DNA of 64,000 bases from Marinobacter nanhaiticus D15-8W (GCF_036511935.1 NZ_AP028878.1:3782001-3846000), one strand, 5' to 3'. Positions 17,631-26,396 are shown, counted from the stretch's first letter. A program made the numbers and translations. The notes: generated by a model from the sequence alone, not told the origin.

Positions 17631-18446
17631 TCAGGCGGTGCCACCGAATTTGCGGATCCAGCGTTTGCTCTCCTGGTGCATTAGCCAGTCGAAGGCCCAG
17701 GGCGCGTGGCGCTTGAGAATCCACATGCGGCGTTCCTTGACGTGGGGCAGCACCCAGAACTCGCCCTTCTGCGCTGCACGGAAGATATCCTCGGCGACAT
17801 CGTCGGCGGTGACGCCGGAGCGCTTCATCAGCTTGTTGACGTTGAGATCCATACCCGGTAGCTCCGAGCGCATGGAGCTGGTCAGGTTCGTAGGGAAAAA
17901 GGCCGGACAAACACAGCACACCTTGATGCCATCATCCCGCAATTCCATGCTGAGCGTCTCGGACAGTGCGATTACGCCCGCCTTCGACACGTTGTAGCTG
18001 CTCATCAGCGGCGCCAGCATCAGGCCAGCCATGGAAGCTACATTGATGAACGTGCCCTGCTTCTGTTTCTTTAGCAGTGGCGTGAAGACCTTGCAGCCTC
18101 GCACGACGCCCATGACGTTAATGTCCAGGATCCATTCCCAGTCGCCCAGGGACGAGCCTTCGATACTGCCGCTGGAGGCCACGCCGGCATTGTTGACGAC
18201 GACATCGACGCCGCCCCATTTTTCCACCAGCTGATCGCGGACTTTTTCCAGGTCACCGATGCGCCGCACGTCGCAGGGGAGGAAGAGCCCCTCGCCACCG
18301 GCGTCAGCGATTTCCTTTTCAACCTCGACACCCTGTTCCGGATTGATGTCGCCGATACAGACCCGAGCACCCTCGCGGGCGTAACGCAAGGCCAAGGCTC
18401 GACCCAGGCCGCTGGCGCCACCGGTGATAAAAACGCGTTTGGACAT
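17631..18446 (-). CDS. SDR family oxidoreductase of the acyl-CoA dehydrogenase operon
   Basis: A 271-residue classical SDR with an N-terminal TGGASGLGRALA cofactor loop, NNAGVAS, catalytic serine in NVASMAG and SSYNVSK. The C-terminal 60 residues are basic (VKERRMWILKRHAPWAF), a feature of SDRs that sit with ACAD10/11-like genes. It lies 31 bases after the acyl-CoA dehydrogenase and 35 bases before the kinase-like gene. By analogy with LvaD, it could interconvert a 4-keto- and 4-hydroxyacyl-CoA; no experiment supports this for the present protein. Confidence 0.88.
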   Translation of the reverse strand: MSKRVFITGGASGLGRALALRYAREGARVCIGDINPEQGVEVEKEIADAGGEGLFLPCDVRRIGDLEKVRDQLVEKWGGVDVVVNNAGVASSGSIEGSSLGDWEWILDINVMGVVRGCKVFTPLLKKQKQGTFINVASMAGLMLAPLMSSYNVSKAGVIALSETLSMELRDDGIKVCCVCPAFFPTNLTSSMRSELPGMDLNVNKLMKRSGVTADDVAEDIFRAAQKGEFWVLPHVKERRMWILKRHAPWAFDWLMHQESKRWIRKFGGTA

Positions 18447-18477
18447 TTGGTTGTTTTCCTGTCAGTCGGACGCCGGG

Positions 18478-19692
18478 TTATTTACCGGCGTATTTCTTCA
18501 GTTCGAGTTTCGCCACCATACCGCGATGCACCTCGTCCGGGCCATCCGCCAGGCGTAACACCCGGGCGTAGGCAAACAACTGGGTCAGCGGGAAGTCGTC
18601 ATCGCTGACACCCGCGCCGCCGTGGATCTGGATGGCGTTGTCGACGATGGTCTGCAGCATCTGCGGAATCACCGCCTTGATCATCGACACTTCACTCAGC
18701 GCGCCCATAACGCCCTGGGTATCCAGCAGCCACGCACACTTGAGGGTCAGCAGACGGGCCTGTTCGATGGCCATGCGCGCGTTGGCGATAATGTCCGGAT
18801 TGCCCCCCAACTTTGCGAGCGGCTTGCCGAACGCCTCCCGGGAAACGGCGCGCTTGATCATCAGTTCCAGCGTACGCTCCGCAGCGCCGATGGCACGCAT
18901 ACAGTGATGAACGCGTCCCGGGCCCAAACGGCCCTGGGCAATTTCGAAACCACGGCCCGGTCCGGCGATGATTGCGCTCGCGGGCAGGCGTACATTCTCG
19001 AAACTGACTTCACCGTGGCCGTACGGCTCATCGTATGCACCGAATACCGGCAACATACGCTCGACTTTCACGCCTGGCGTATCTTTGGGGACGAGGACCA
19101 TGGAATGCTGCCGGTGCTTGGGCGCATCCGGATCTGTCAGCCCCATGAAAATGAGTACTTCGCACTTGGGGTGGCCGATTCCCGTGCTCCACCATTTACG
19201 ACCGTTGAGAACCACTTCATCATTTTCCACGATAGCGGTCGCGGCCATGTTGGTCGCATCGGAAGACGCAACGCCGGGTTCAGTCATGCAGAACGCGGAA
19301 CGCACTTCGCCCGCCAGCAGCTTATCCAGCCACTGGGCTTTCTGGGCATCAGAGCCGTACTTGATCAGCACTTCCATATTGCCGGTATCCGGCGCGTTGC
19401 AGTTAAAGATTTCCGGCGCGATAAAGCTGCGACCGGTTTCCTCCGCAATCAGCGCGTAGTCGGAGTTCAGCAGCCCGCAGCCATATTCCTCTTCCGGCAG
19501 GAACATGTTCCACAGCCCCTGCTCCCGGGCCTTGGCCTTAAGCTCGGCGATGACGGGCAACTCGACCCAGCGGTTTTCCAGAGCCGCCATATCGTCATAG
19601 TAGCGGGCCTCGATCGGGAAGATTTCCTCCTTCATGAACGCCTTGACACGCTTGAGGTAATCCTGGCCTTTCTCAGATGGTTTGAAGTCCAT
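18478..19692 (-). CDS. Acyl-CoA dehydrogenase, ACAD10/11-like
   Basis: A 404-residue FAD-dependent acyl-CoA dehydrogenase. ATG 19692 follows GGAG at eight bases; a GTG nine bases upstream is the alternative. Motifs: CMTEPGVASSDATN (FAD/substrate loop) and GRKWWSTG, then a C-terminal helical bundle with QIHGGAGVSDDDFPLTQLF and the final region RVLRLADGPDEVHRGMVA; the helix carrying the usual base differs among subfamilies. The long N-terminal helix PSEKGQDYLKRVKAFM is usual for ACAD10/11 relatives. It is the first gene of a four-gene operon with an SDR, a kinase-like protein and a phosphatase. Confidence 0.92.
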   Translation of the reverse strand: MDFKPSEKGQDYLKRVKAFMKEEIFPIEARYYDDMAALENRWVELPVIAELKAKAREQGLWNMFLPEEEYGCGLLNSDYALIAEETGRSFIAPEIFNCNAPDTGNMEVLIKYGSDAQKAQWLDKLLAGEVRSAFCMTEPGVASSDATNMAATAIVENDEVVLNGRKWWSTGIGHPKCEVLIFMGLTDPDAPKHRQHSMVLVPKDTPGVKVERMLPVFGAYDEPYGHGEVSFENVRLPASAIIAGPGRGFEIAQGRLGPGRVHHCMRAIGAAERTLELMIKRAVSREAFGKPLAKLGGNPDIIANARMAIEQARLLTLKCAWLLDTQGVMGALSEVSMIKAVIPQMLQTIVDNAIQIHGGAGVSDDDFPLTQLFAYARVLRLADGPDEVHRGMVAKLELKKYAGK

Positions 19693-19852
19693 AGCAGTCA
19701 CTCCGGGTGGGTAGGAACAACGGTTACTGGCAAATAAATCAGGGTAGCCGCAGTCTACGTTTCTCGCTCCGCATCAAGCCACTGAATTATTCTTATCAAT
19801 TCATATAAACTGGACTTATACAGAAGCCATCATAAAGCCGAGTCCCACATCT

Positions 19853-20752
19853 ATGGCCGCTAACCGCCTCGACCTCAACCTGCTGCACGTGTTCGACACC
19901 ATCTATCGCGAAGGAAGTCTGACCCGTGCCGCCCAGGCCCTGCACCTGACGCAGCCGGCAGTGAGCCATTCCCTTGCGCGGCTACGCGAACATTTCAACG
20001 ACCCGCTTTTCACCCGGCAGGGCAACCAGATGGTCGCCACGCCCCTGGCGCGGCGTTTCGCGGAAACCATGCGTCCCGGCCTGACCCAGATCCAAAGCGC
20101 GGTCAACCAGTTCCACGCCTTCGATCCAGCGCATCAGCACAAGAGCTTTGCGTTGGGCTTGCGGGATATCCTCGAATCGACCTTCCTGCCACAACTGATG
20201 GTGAACCTGAGCGCCTATCCGGAAATCGAGGTCATCAGCCAGCGCATCGCCCGGCGGGATATGGAAACCCAACTGGCCTCCGGCAAGCTGGACTTCGCCG
20301 TGGACGTATTGCTGCCGGTCAGTAACCAGACGGCTCATGAATTACTACGCAAGGACCGGTTGGTGGTGATTGCCGGAGCGCATTGGCCGGATCTGGATAA
20401 GGGGCTTTCGCTGGAGCGTTATCTGGAGGCACGCCATGTGCTCGTGTCATCCAGGACGGAGGGGCCAGGCATCGAGGATTTCGAGCTCTCACGACTCGGC
20501 GTGCATCGGCGAATAGCACTACGCTGCCAGCATTATTATGCGGCCTGTCGGGTCGCCGAGACCACGGATCTTCTGGTAACGATGCCGGAGACTTACGCCA
20601 GGATGATCGAGCAGCAGTCGAATATTCGTGTGTTGCCCTTGCCGACCGATATGCCGCCTCTCAATGTGCATCTGTATTGGCATAAGGCGTATGAAAAGGA
20701 ACCCGCGTTGTTGTGGTTCAGGGAACAGTTGCATCAAGTGGCGGCGATTTGA
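19853..20752 (+). CDS. LysR family transcriptional regulator
   Basis: A 299-residue LysR-type regulator. The N-terminal winged helix is standard: LDLNLLHVFDTIYREGSLTRAA, then LTQPAVSHSLARLREHFNDPLFTR. The effector domain (~95-295) has the periplasmic-binding-protein fold. It is divergent from the acyl-CoA dehydrogenase operon, with 160 bp between the starts including an AT-rich stretch (19785-19820) suited to a LysR site, so it may control that operon. Effector unknown. Confidence 0.9.
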   Translation: MAANRLDLNLLHVFDTIYREGSLTRAAQALHLTQPAVSHSLARLREHFNDPLFTRQGNQMVATPLARRFAETMRPGLTQIQSAVNQFHAFDPAHQHKSFALGLRDILESTFLPQLMVNLSAYPEIEVISQRIARRDMETQLASGKLDFAVDVLLPVSNQTAHELLRKDRLVVIAGAHWPDLDKGLSLERYLEARHVLVSSRTEGPGIEDFELSRLGVHRRIALRCQHYYAACRVAETTDLLVTMPETYARMIEQQSNIRVLPLPTDMPPLNVHLYWHKAYEKEPALLWFREQLHQVAAI

Positions 20753-20757
20753 CCATT

Positions 20758-20872
20758 AAACGTAGGTCGGATTAGCAACGCGTAATCCGACAAAGCAGTT
20801 CAAGGTGGGCGCCATAACAGCAAAAAGAAAGAGAGGTTGTTGGGTTACGCGAAGCTAACCCAACCTACGTTT
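20758..20872. repeat. REP/BIME-like element: two hairpins in a 10-bp inverted frame
   Basis: Outer arms AAACGTAGGT (20758-20767) and ACCTACGTTT (20863-20872) are perfect inverted repeats. Inside are two different hairpins: GTCGGATTA/TAATCCGAC (20766-20791) and GTTGGGTTA/TAACCCAAC (20839-20864), each with an 8-base loop containing CGCG or CGCGA. The GTAGGTYGGRTTA heads are typical of proteobacterial REP sequences and the inverted pair resembles a BIME. It sits directly after the LysR stop codon and could also act as its terminator. Confidence 0.75.
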
Positions 20873-20919
20873 CGCCATGTCTCGGTTTACGGGGAAAGCA
20901 GTATTCAAGTAGCCAGATC

Positions 20920-21292
20920 GAAGCGGATGGAGACCATCGCTGGAGAGAGGGACAGGGATGTCACTCGTTCGGATTGGCTAGTGTGCTGTCCGGCTCATTC
21001 GTTAGCCTACTGAGACCCTGAGAATCTGGAAAGCAAGGCGCAGCGGCGAAGGTGTGGTGGTTCCACATCGAGTCGCTGCAACGCCGCTAGCCAGATTCTC
21101 AGGGCCTCCCTTCGGGCGCGCTTCTGAGGGCTTTGGCTCTGCGTTGCTGCTCTTTGACATGGAGCCACCATGCCTGCAGAGCAGCGCCTTGTCCAAAGCC
21201 CTCAGAAGCGCGCAGTAGGTTAACGAATGAGCCGGACAGCACACTCGGGAAGGCCATCCAATCCGACGGAAGCGATGGTCTCCATCCGCTTC
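20920..21292. repeat. 373-bp nested palindrome with two internal hairpins
   Basis: Outer arms 20920-20941 and 21271-21292 are perfect 22-bp inverted repeats. A second arm pair, 20980-21012 with 21213-21245, matches at 32 of 33 positions, with CGGATTGG (20970-20977) and CCAATCCG (21258-21265) between. Inside sit two separate hairpins: 21016-21029 with 21091-21104 (14 bp) and 21116-21136 with 21193-21213 (21 bp). The loops of the two hairpins resemble one another in opposite orientation, so one is probably an inverted copy of the other. When folded the element would be clover-leaf or T-shaped. No target duplication or gene is visible. Frames running through it look like stem translations. Confidence 0.88.
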
Positions 21293-21322
21293 CTACCTCG
21301 TAACTCAAGATCCAAAATTGGC

Positions 21323-21679
21323 TTAGAGAGCCCCAACAATAGAGAGGAGAGCGGCCAAGCCCCCAGCAGCCATTAACAGACTGATCGCCACAATCACAAA
21401 GCCCCAGCCCACAGCGGCCGCATCAGAAACGGGCACCTGATGTGCCCGCGCTGTCCGGTAGAACGCCCACGGGCCAAGCACGAACGCACCGAACACTACG
21501 AAGACCAGCCCTACAGCCACACCGGCAAACGTCCAGGTCGCGAGGATAGTACTGCGGTCGGCAAGGTTCTCCTCGACCCCGTGCTTACGCAGAAAATAAC
21601 GAGAGAAAAGCCAGATCAAACCATAGAGTGCAGCAACCAGCAGGATGCCGGCGAGAACGACAACAGCGCGATAGGCCAT
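21323..21679 (-). CDS. Small membrane protein of unknown function
   Basis: A 118-residue protein with three predicted transmembrane helices: about residues 5-29, 45-72 and 90-116, with a charged loop after the first (RYFLRKHGVEENLADR). I recognise no family. Codon composition matches the neighbours, but the ribosome site is weak. It lies 30 bases downstream of the EAL gene in the same direction, suggesting cotranscription, and ends 30 bases from the nested palindrome. Confidence 0.6.
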   Translation of the reverse strand: MAYRAVVVLAGILLVAALYGLIWLFSRYFLRKHGVEENLADRSTILATWTFAGVAVGLVFVVFGAFVLGPWAFYRTARAHQVPVSDAAAVGWGFVIVAISLLMAAGGLAALLSIVGAL

Positions 21680-21709
21680 AAGAAAGAAGAAGTCCCGATC
21701 AAGAGGCAG

Positions 21710-22480
21710 CTAGGATTCGGAAGGATACCAGGGTTCGGGCAGGTGCTCGAAACCAGGTTTGGCAAAGAGATACCCTTGGAACAGCGTAATGCCCTGATCC
21801 CGGAGCCAAGCGTATTCCGCTTCGGTTTCCACACCCTCTGCGATAATACGGCCCCCCAGCTTCTGCATCATGGTGATGATACCGCAGATAACGGCCTGCT
21901 TATTGGGCTCGTGATCGACATCGCGGATCAGCCCCATATCCAGTTTCAGAAGATCCGGCGGGCTGGCTACCAGCAGGTTATAGCGGGAAAAGCCGGTGCC
22001 GAAATCGTCCAGGGCCACCTGGAAGCCCATCTCTTTGTAGGTATCGATAATCGAGGTCAGGTGCTCGGCGGATGTCAGGGCTTCCGCCTCGATAACCTCG
22101 AAGATAATCCGGCGCGTATCGAAATTGTATGTCCTGGCCGCCGCCAGGGTGGTCCGAATACAGTACTCAGCCTGATACACAGCGTTGGGCATAAAGTTGA
22201 TGCTCAGGGCCGTCTGCATATTCAGCTTCGCCGCAAGCTTGACCGCCTTGACACGGCATATCTGGTCGAACGCATACCGGTTACGCTCGTTGACCCGCGC
22301 CAGGACCTCACCCGCTCCCTGCCCTTCCGTACCCCGCACCAAGGCTTCATACGCCAGAACTGAGCGGGATTCGACATCGATAATAGGCTGGAACGCGAAA
22401 GAGATACCGAACTCCAGACCCTCGCCACAGGCACATTGCTCGCAATGGGATTCATCGAAAAGGATAGCGGGCTGATTCAA
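21710..22480 (-). CDS. EAL-domain c-di-GMP phosphodiesterase with Cys-rich N-terminus
   Basis: A 256-residue stand-alone EAL protein. The catalytic set appears complete: YEALVRG, NFMPNA, FEVIEAEAL, ALDDFGTGFSRYN, LLKLDM and AEGVETEAE, so active hydrolysis of c-di-GMP to pGpG is expected. Before the EAL fold is a short segment with C13-x2-C16-x-C18. The start is TTG with GGAGG five bases before it; no ATG fits. A small membrane protein gene follows. The three cysteines could bind metal or sense redox state, which is inference. Confidence 0.9.
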   Translation of the reverse strand: MNQPAILFDESHCEQCACGEGLEFGISFAFQPIIDVESRSVLAYEALVRGTEGQGAGEVLARVNERNRYAFDQICRVKAVKLAAKLNMQTALSINFMPNAVYQAEYCIRTTLAAARTYNFDTRRIIFEVIEAEALTSAEHLTSIIDTYKEMGFQVALDDFGTGFSRYNLLVASPPDLLKLDMGLIRDVDHEPNKQAVICGIITMMQKLGGRIIAEGVETEAEYAWLRDQGITLFQGYLFAKPGFEHLPEPWYPSES

Positions 22481-22641
22481 ATAGCCTCCGATAGTCAGTG
22501 CGGGTAGATACCCATTGGTCTCACCTTAGCATTTCCCCCAATAGTAGCTACAAGACTGGCACAGGTTTCACACACGTTTACACTGAAGGACATCCCGAGC
22601 CGGGGGATTCCTCGGCGCCATCCCAGCTACAGGAGTCGAAC

Positions 22642-23799
22642 ATGACTACAACCAAGCGAATCGCCGTCACGCCCGGGGACGGGATAGGACCGGAAGTGAT
22701 CGATCAGGCGGTGGCCTGCCTGCAGGACCTTCGCGATCAGTTCCAACTGGATCTGGAGTGGGAAATCTTCGACTGGCCGTCCCACCGCTGGCATGAAAAG
22801 CACGGCGAGGTCATGCCCGAGGACGCCCTCGACCAACTGCGCAGCTTCGACGCCATCCTGCTTGGCGCCCTGGGCGATCCAGGTCCGATGACCGACCCCA
22901 ACCGTCACCTGCTACCGGACAGCATTTCCCTCGCACCACTGCTGCAGATGCGCAAAGGCTTCGACCAGTGGGTTTGCGAACGTCCGGCGCGCCTTCTGCC
23001 CGGCGCACGCCAGTACCTGGCTGATGATCGAGCCAGAGATATCGATATGCTGGTGATTCGCGAAAACAGCGAAGGGGAATACGTGGCCCAGGGTGGCCGA
23101 CTGCGGCCCGGGAGCCCCGATGAGGTCGCCACGCAGATGGAAGTCTTTACCCGCCGCGCCACCGACCGGATTATCCGCTACGGCTTCGAGCAGGCCCGGG
23201 CCCGCGCTGCGACGCGCTCCGCCGATGGTAAACCGCGCCAGTTCAAGACCCTGGATGGCCGTACCTGCGAGAGCCAGGTCTGCCTGGTGACCAAGCGCAA
23301 TGCCCTGCGCTACTGGGGAGATATGTATACCGAAGCTCTGGCGGCCATCGCTACCGAATACCCGGATGTCGCCACCCACCACGAACTGGTAGACGCCGCC
23401 TGCATGAAATTTGTCCAGGCACCCTGGGCGTTCGACGTAGTGGTCGCCAGCAACCTTCAAGGCGATATCCTGACCGACCTGGCGGCAGTCCTATCCGGCG
23501 GTATGGGCGTTGCGCCCTCCTGCAACCTGAACCCGGACGACCGCTCGATGCCATCCATGTTCGAACCGACCCACGGCAGTGCACCGGACATTGCCGGCCA
23601 AGGCCTTGCGGATCCCACTGCCATGCTCTTTACCACCGCGCGAATGTTGCAGTGGCTGGCCAACGACGAAGATGAAAAGTTGCAGCACGCCGCCGATACC
23701 CTTTATAACGCCATGGCCGCAGACCTTGCCGCCCATGGCGGCGAACGGCGCAAGACAGTGGAAATCGGTCAGGCCGTGCGCCTGCGGATGAAGGGATAA
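22642..23799 (+). CDS. ttuC: Tartrate dehydrogenase/decarboxylase family enzyme
   Basis: A 385-residue member of the isocitrate/isopropylmalate dehydrogenase superfamily, closest by eye to TtuC-type tartrate dehydrogenases (NAD-dependent oxidation and decarboxylation of tartrate or D-malate). Features: IAVTPGDGIGPEV at the N-terminus, ILLGALGDPG, RENSEGEY, NLQGDILTDLAA (metal aspartates) and FEPTHGSAPDIAGQGLADP. AGGAG lies seven bases before ATG 22642. About 35 extra residues at ~195-230 (TRSADGKPRQFKTLDG) are longer than usual. A D-malate/isopropylmalate-type substrate is an alternative. Glycerate produced from tartrate could be used by the glycerate kinase at 1947-3092. Confidence 0.82.
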   Translation: MTTTKRIAVTPGDGIGPEVIDQAVACLQDLRDQFQLDLEWEIFDWPSHRWHEKHGEVMPEDALDQLRSFDAILLGALGDPGPMTDPNRHLLPDSISLAPLLQMRKGFDQWVCERPARLLPGARQYLADDRARDIDMLVIRENSEGEYVAQGGRLRPGSPDEVATQMEVFTRRATDRIIRYGFEQARARAATRSADGKPRQFKTLDGRTCESQVCLVTKRNALRYWGDMYTEALAAIATEYPDVATHHELVDAACMKFVQAPWAFDVVVASNLQGDILTDLAAVLSGGMGVAPSCNLNPDDRSMPSMFEPTHGSAPDIAGQGLADPTAMLFTTARMLQWLANDEDEKLQHAADTLYNAMAADLAAHGGERRKTVEIGQAVRLRMKG

Positions 23800-23827
23800 A
23801 GGGAACGAAACGGTTGGCTACGCCGCG

Positions 23828-24811
23828 CTATTTTGCGGCGTAGCCCAGTTTCTTGTCTACGTTATTAAACAGACTCTCGCCCGCCTTCCAGCGTTGTAAG
23901 TTATCCACGAACTGCTCGGTCAGGGCAGCGCGCCAGCCGATGAAATCGCCGGCCATATGGGCGGTGATCAGCACGTTTTCCAGGCCCCACAAGGGATGGT
24001 CTTCAGGCAGTGGTTCTTCCTCGAAGACATCGAGGCCGGCACCGGCTATCTCACCCGCTTTGAGCGCATCCACGAGGTCATGGGTACGGACGATGGGCCC
24101 GCGGCCAATATTGATGAACCGCGCCTCCTTCTTCATCGCCTGGAACTTACGGCGTTCAAACAGCCCCTCCGTCTGCGGGGTTAGCGGCGCCGCCACCACC
24201 ACGTAGTCCGCCAGTGCCAACTGCTCGTCCAGGGCATCGTTGCTGTGGACAGCCTCGAAGTCCGGATCATCGGCCCGAGCCCGCCGGGCGATCCCGTGGG
24301 ACTCCATACCAATCGCGCGAACCAGCCGGGAGATCTGACGGCCGATGGAACCGGCCCCCACCACCAGCACGCGCTGGCCCTGGGCGCGCTCCGTGTCCCG
24401 GTGTTTCCACTGGTGTTTCTGCTGGAGACGAATGGAGTGCGGGAAATCCTTGCTGAACATCAAGATGGTACAGAGCACGTACTCGGCAATAGTGCGATCG
24501 AAGATGCCCTGGGCGTTAGTGACTTTCACCGGGCCATCGATCAGCGCCGGAAACATCAGCGCATCCACCCCGGCACTCGTCGCGTGAATCCATTCCAGTC
24601 GGTCAGCGCTGGGCCAGGCCGCCTCGAGGGCCTCGGTACGGAAGTCCGTCACCATCATGACCTGGGTGCCAGGTAGGGTTTCCTTCAACGACGATTCATC
24701 AGAGGCAAAGCGAACCTCCGCCAACTCCCGAACCGCCTCCATGCCGGGCGGCTCCGGCTCATCGGGGGCAGTGAGAACAGTCACGATCGGCTTATCTGTT
24801 TCGCGCGTCAT
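23828..24811 (-). CDS. D-2-hydroxyacid dehydrogenase family protein
   Basis: A 327-residue NAD(P)-dependent 2-hydroxyacid dehydrogenase. The NAD fold starts VLVVGAGSIGRQISRLVRA (~145-165). Catalytic residues are placed as usual: Arg in NIGRGPIVR, Glu in DVFEEEPLPEDHPLW and His in LITAHMAGD. ATG 24811 has GAGG six bases before it; an earlier in-frame ATG abuts AAGGAG and is less likely. Relatives reduce glyoxylate, hydroxypyruvate or other 2-ketoacids. It converges with the tartrate dehydrogenase-like gene with 28 bases between, a neighbourhood that fits organic-acid metabolism. Confidence 0.86.
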   Translation of the reverse strand: MTRETDKPIVTVLTAPDEPEPPGMEAVRELAEVRFASDESSLKETLPGTQVMMVTDFRTEALEAAWPSADRLEWIHATSAGVDALMFPALIDGPVKVTNAQGIFDRTIAEYVLCTILMFSKDFPHSIRLQQKHQWKHRDTERAQGQRVLVVGAGSIGRQISRLVRAIGMESHGIARRARADDPDFEAVHSNDALDEQLALADYVVVAAPLTPQTEGLFERRKFQAMKKEARFINIGRGPIVRTHDLVDALKAGEIAGAGLDVFEEEPLPEDHPLWGLENVLITAHMAGDFIGWRAALTEQFVDNLQRWKAGESLFNNVDKKLGYAAK

Positions 24812-25166
24812 AGTGGGCCTCATCAGTGGTGGATGCATCTCCTTGGCGACAGAAGTCGTGCCGGTTCACCGCATAACGTGCTGGCACAACCCGCCCCTTC
24901 CATCACTTGAGTGTGTAAGCCCGCTTTGCCCGGGTCAACCGGAGCCGATCTATCCATCGCGAAATTACGCAAGATTACTGATGTGGTGGGCTTGCCCCGC
25001 CTGCGTTTAAAAACTAATCTGCCAGAGTGAACGCAGTTTGCATGTCTGTGTCACCTGAAGAGCCGCCAATCCCGGGGCTCTCTTACGGAGTCCGCTGCTT
25101 TACAAAACCGCTGCGGCGCGTGCGGCGACGCCTCCACATCTTCCCGTGTTCTGTCAGGAGATGCTT
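24812..25166. other. Divergent intergenic region upstream of 2-hydroxyacid dehydrogenase and aminotransferase
   Basis: A 355-bp gap between divergent genes. I see no conserved open frame, hairpin or repeat. Both promoters should lie here, but no hexamers are good enough to name. Confidence 0.5.
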
Positions 25167-26396
25167 ATGGCCGACGGTGCAAAGCCCAACCAATCCACTG
25201 ATACCGCTCCGCGCAAGATCAAGTACCGCAAGACCAAGGCCCGCTGGCATCCATCGATGCAGGCGATCCCGGTGCCGGGTATCCGGCGTATGGTCAACAT
25301 GGCGGCCACCATGAAGGACGTGATCCACCTGTCCATTGGCCAGCCAGACCTGCCGACACCGAAACATGTCATCGATGCCTACATCGATGCGCTCAATGCC
25401 GGCCAGACCGGCTATACCATGGACGCCGGCTTGCCCGAGCTGCTGGTCGCGCTGCGTGACTATTATGGCAAGCGCTACGACCGAAAGCTGACCAAGGACA
25501 ACATCCTGATTACGTCGGGCGCGACGGAGGCCATGTACCTGGCACTGTCCGCCACCGCGGCGCCGGGCCGACAGTTCATCGTCACCGATCCCTCGTTCCT
25601 GCTCTATGCACCGCTGATTCGTATGAACGGTGGCGAGGTGAAGTTCATTCCCACGCGGATCGAGAACAACCACCAGCTGGATCCGGACGAAGTCATCGCG
25701 GCCATGGGCCAGCGCACCTTCGCGGTGGTGCTGAACTCTCCGAACAACCCTACGGGCGCGGTCTATCCACGCAGCACTATCGAAACCATCGTCGAGGAGT
25801 GCGCCTACCGCGGCATACAGATCTTCAGCGACGAAGTCTACGACCATCTGATCCTCGATGACCAGGAATACGCCAGCGTTCTCCGCTGCAGCGTGGACCT
25901 GGACAACATCATGTGCATCAGTAGCTTCTCCAAGACCTATAGCATGGCGGGGTTGCGTGTCGGTTGGGTAATTTCAAGCCAGGCAACCATCAAGTCGCTG
26001 CGGCGCTATCACATGTTCACCACGTCGGTGGCAAACACGCCGTCGCAGTTTGCGGGTGTCGCAGCACTGACCGGTGACCAGCAGTGCATTCGGGATATGG
26101 TGTCAATCTATCGGGAGCGGCGTGACCGGATCGTGGATCTTGTCGCACAGACACCGCACCTAACCGGCTACCAGCCAGGCGGGGCCTTCTTCATCTTCCC
26201 GGACCTGCCCAAGCATGTGAACGGCTCCGACCTGGCGTTGCGCATGCTCAAGGAAACCGGTGTCTGCGTGGTCCCGGGCGACGCCTTTGGCGAGCACACG
26301 GAGAACGCCCTTCGATTCAGTTTCTCCGCGTCGGTAGAGACGATCGAGGAAGCTTTTGATCGAATCATTCCGTGGATGGCCAAGCAACCGTTCTGA
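25167..26396 (+). CDS. Class I/II PLP-dependent aminotransferase
   Basis: A 409-residue fold-type I aminotransferase. The internal aldimine lysine is in SSFSKTYSMAG; other landmarks are GYTMDAGLPEL, ITSGATEAMYLAL, NSPNNPTGAVYP (Asn pairing with PLP) and IFSDEVYDHL, and the carboxylate-binding Arg in ALRFSFSAS. The first ~25 residues are basic and polar, an extension beyond most AspC-like enzymes. AGGAG precedes ATG 25167. Aspartate, aromatic or alanine-type substrates are possible and cannot be chosen between. Confidence 0.88.
   Translation: MADGAKPNQSTDTAPRKIKYRKTKARWHPSMQAIPVPGIRRMVNMAATMKDVIHLSIGQPDLPTPKHVIDAYIDALNAGQTGYTMDAGLPELLVALRDYYGKRYDRKLTKDNILITSGATEAMYLALSATAAPGRQFIVTDPSFLLYAPLIRMNGGEVKFIPTRIENNHQLDPDEVIAAMGQRTFAVVLNSPNNPTGAVYPRSTIETIVEECAYRGIQIFSDEVYDHLILDDQEYASVLRCSVDLDNIMCISSFSKTYSMAGLRVGWVISSQATIKSLRRYHMFTTSVANTPSQFAGVAALTGDQQCIRDMVSIYRERRDRIVDLVAQTPHLTGYQPGGAFFIFPDLPKHVNGSDLALRMLKETGVCVVPGDAFGEHTENALRFSFSASVETIEEAFDRIIPWMAKQPF

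Noticed and set aside
16588-17997. 469-codon open frame opposite the kinase-like gene
   Set aside because: The composition is typical of an antisense frame (repeated His, Val, Leu) and it spans two real genes.
18622-19737. 371-codon open frame opposite the acyl-CoA dehydrogenase
   Set aside because: It is an antisense shadow of a gene with complete family motifs and runs past its start.
21002-21308. Short open frames in the nested palindrome
   Set aside because: They read through inverted arms and have no ribosome sites; DNA or RNA structure explains the conservation better.
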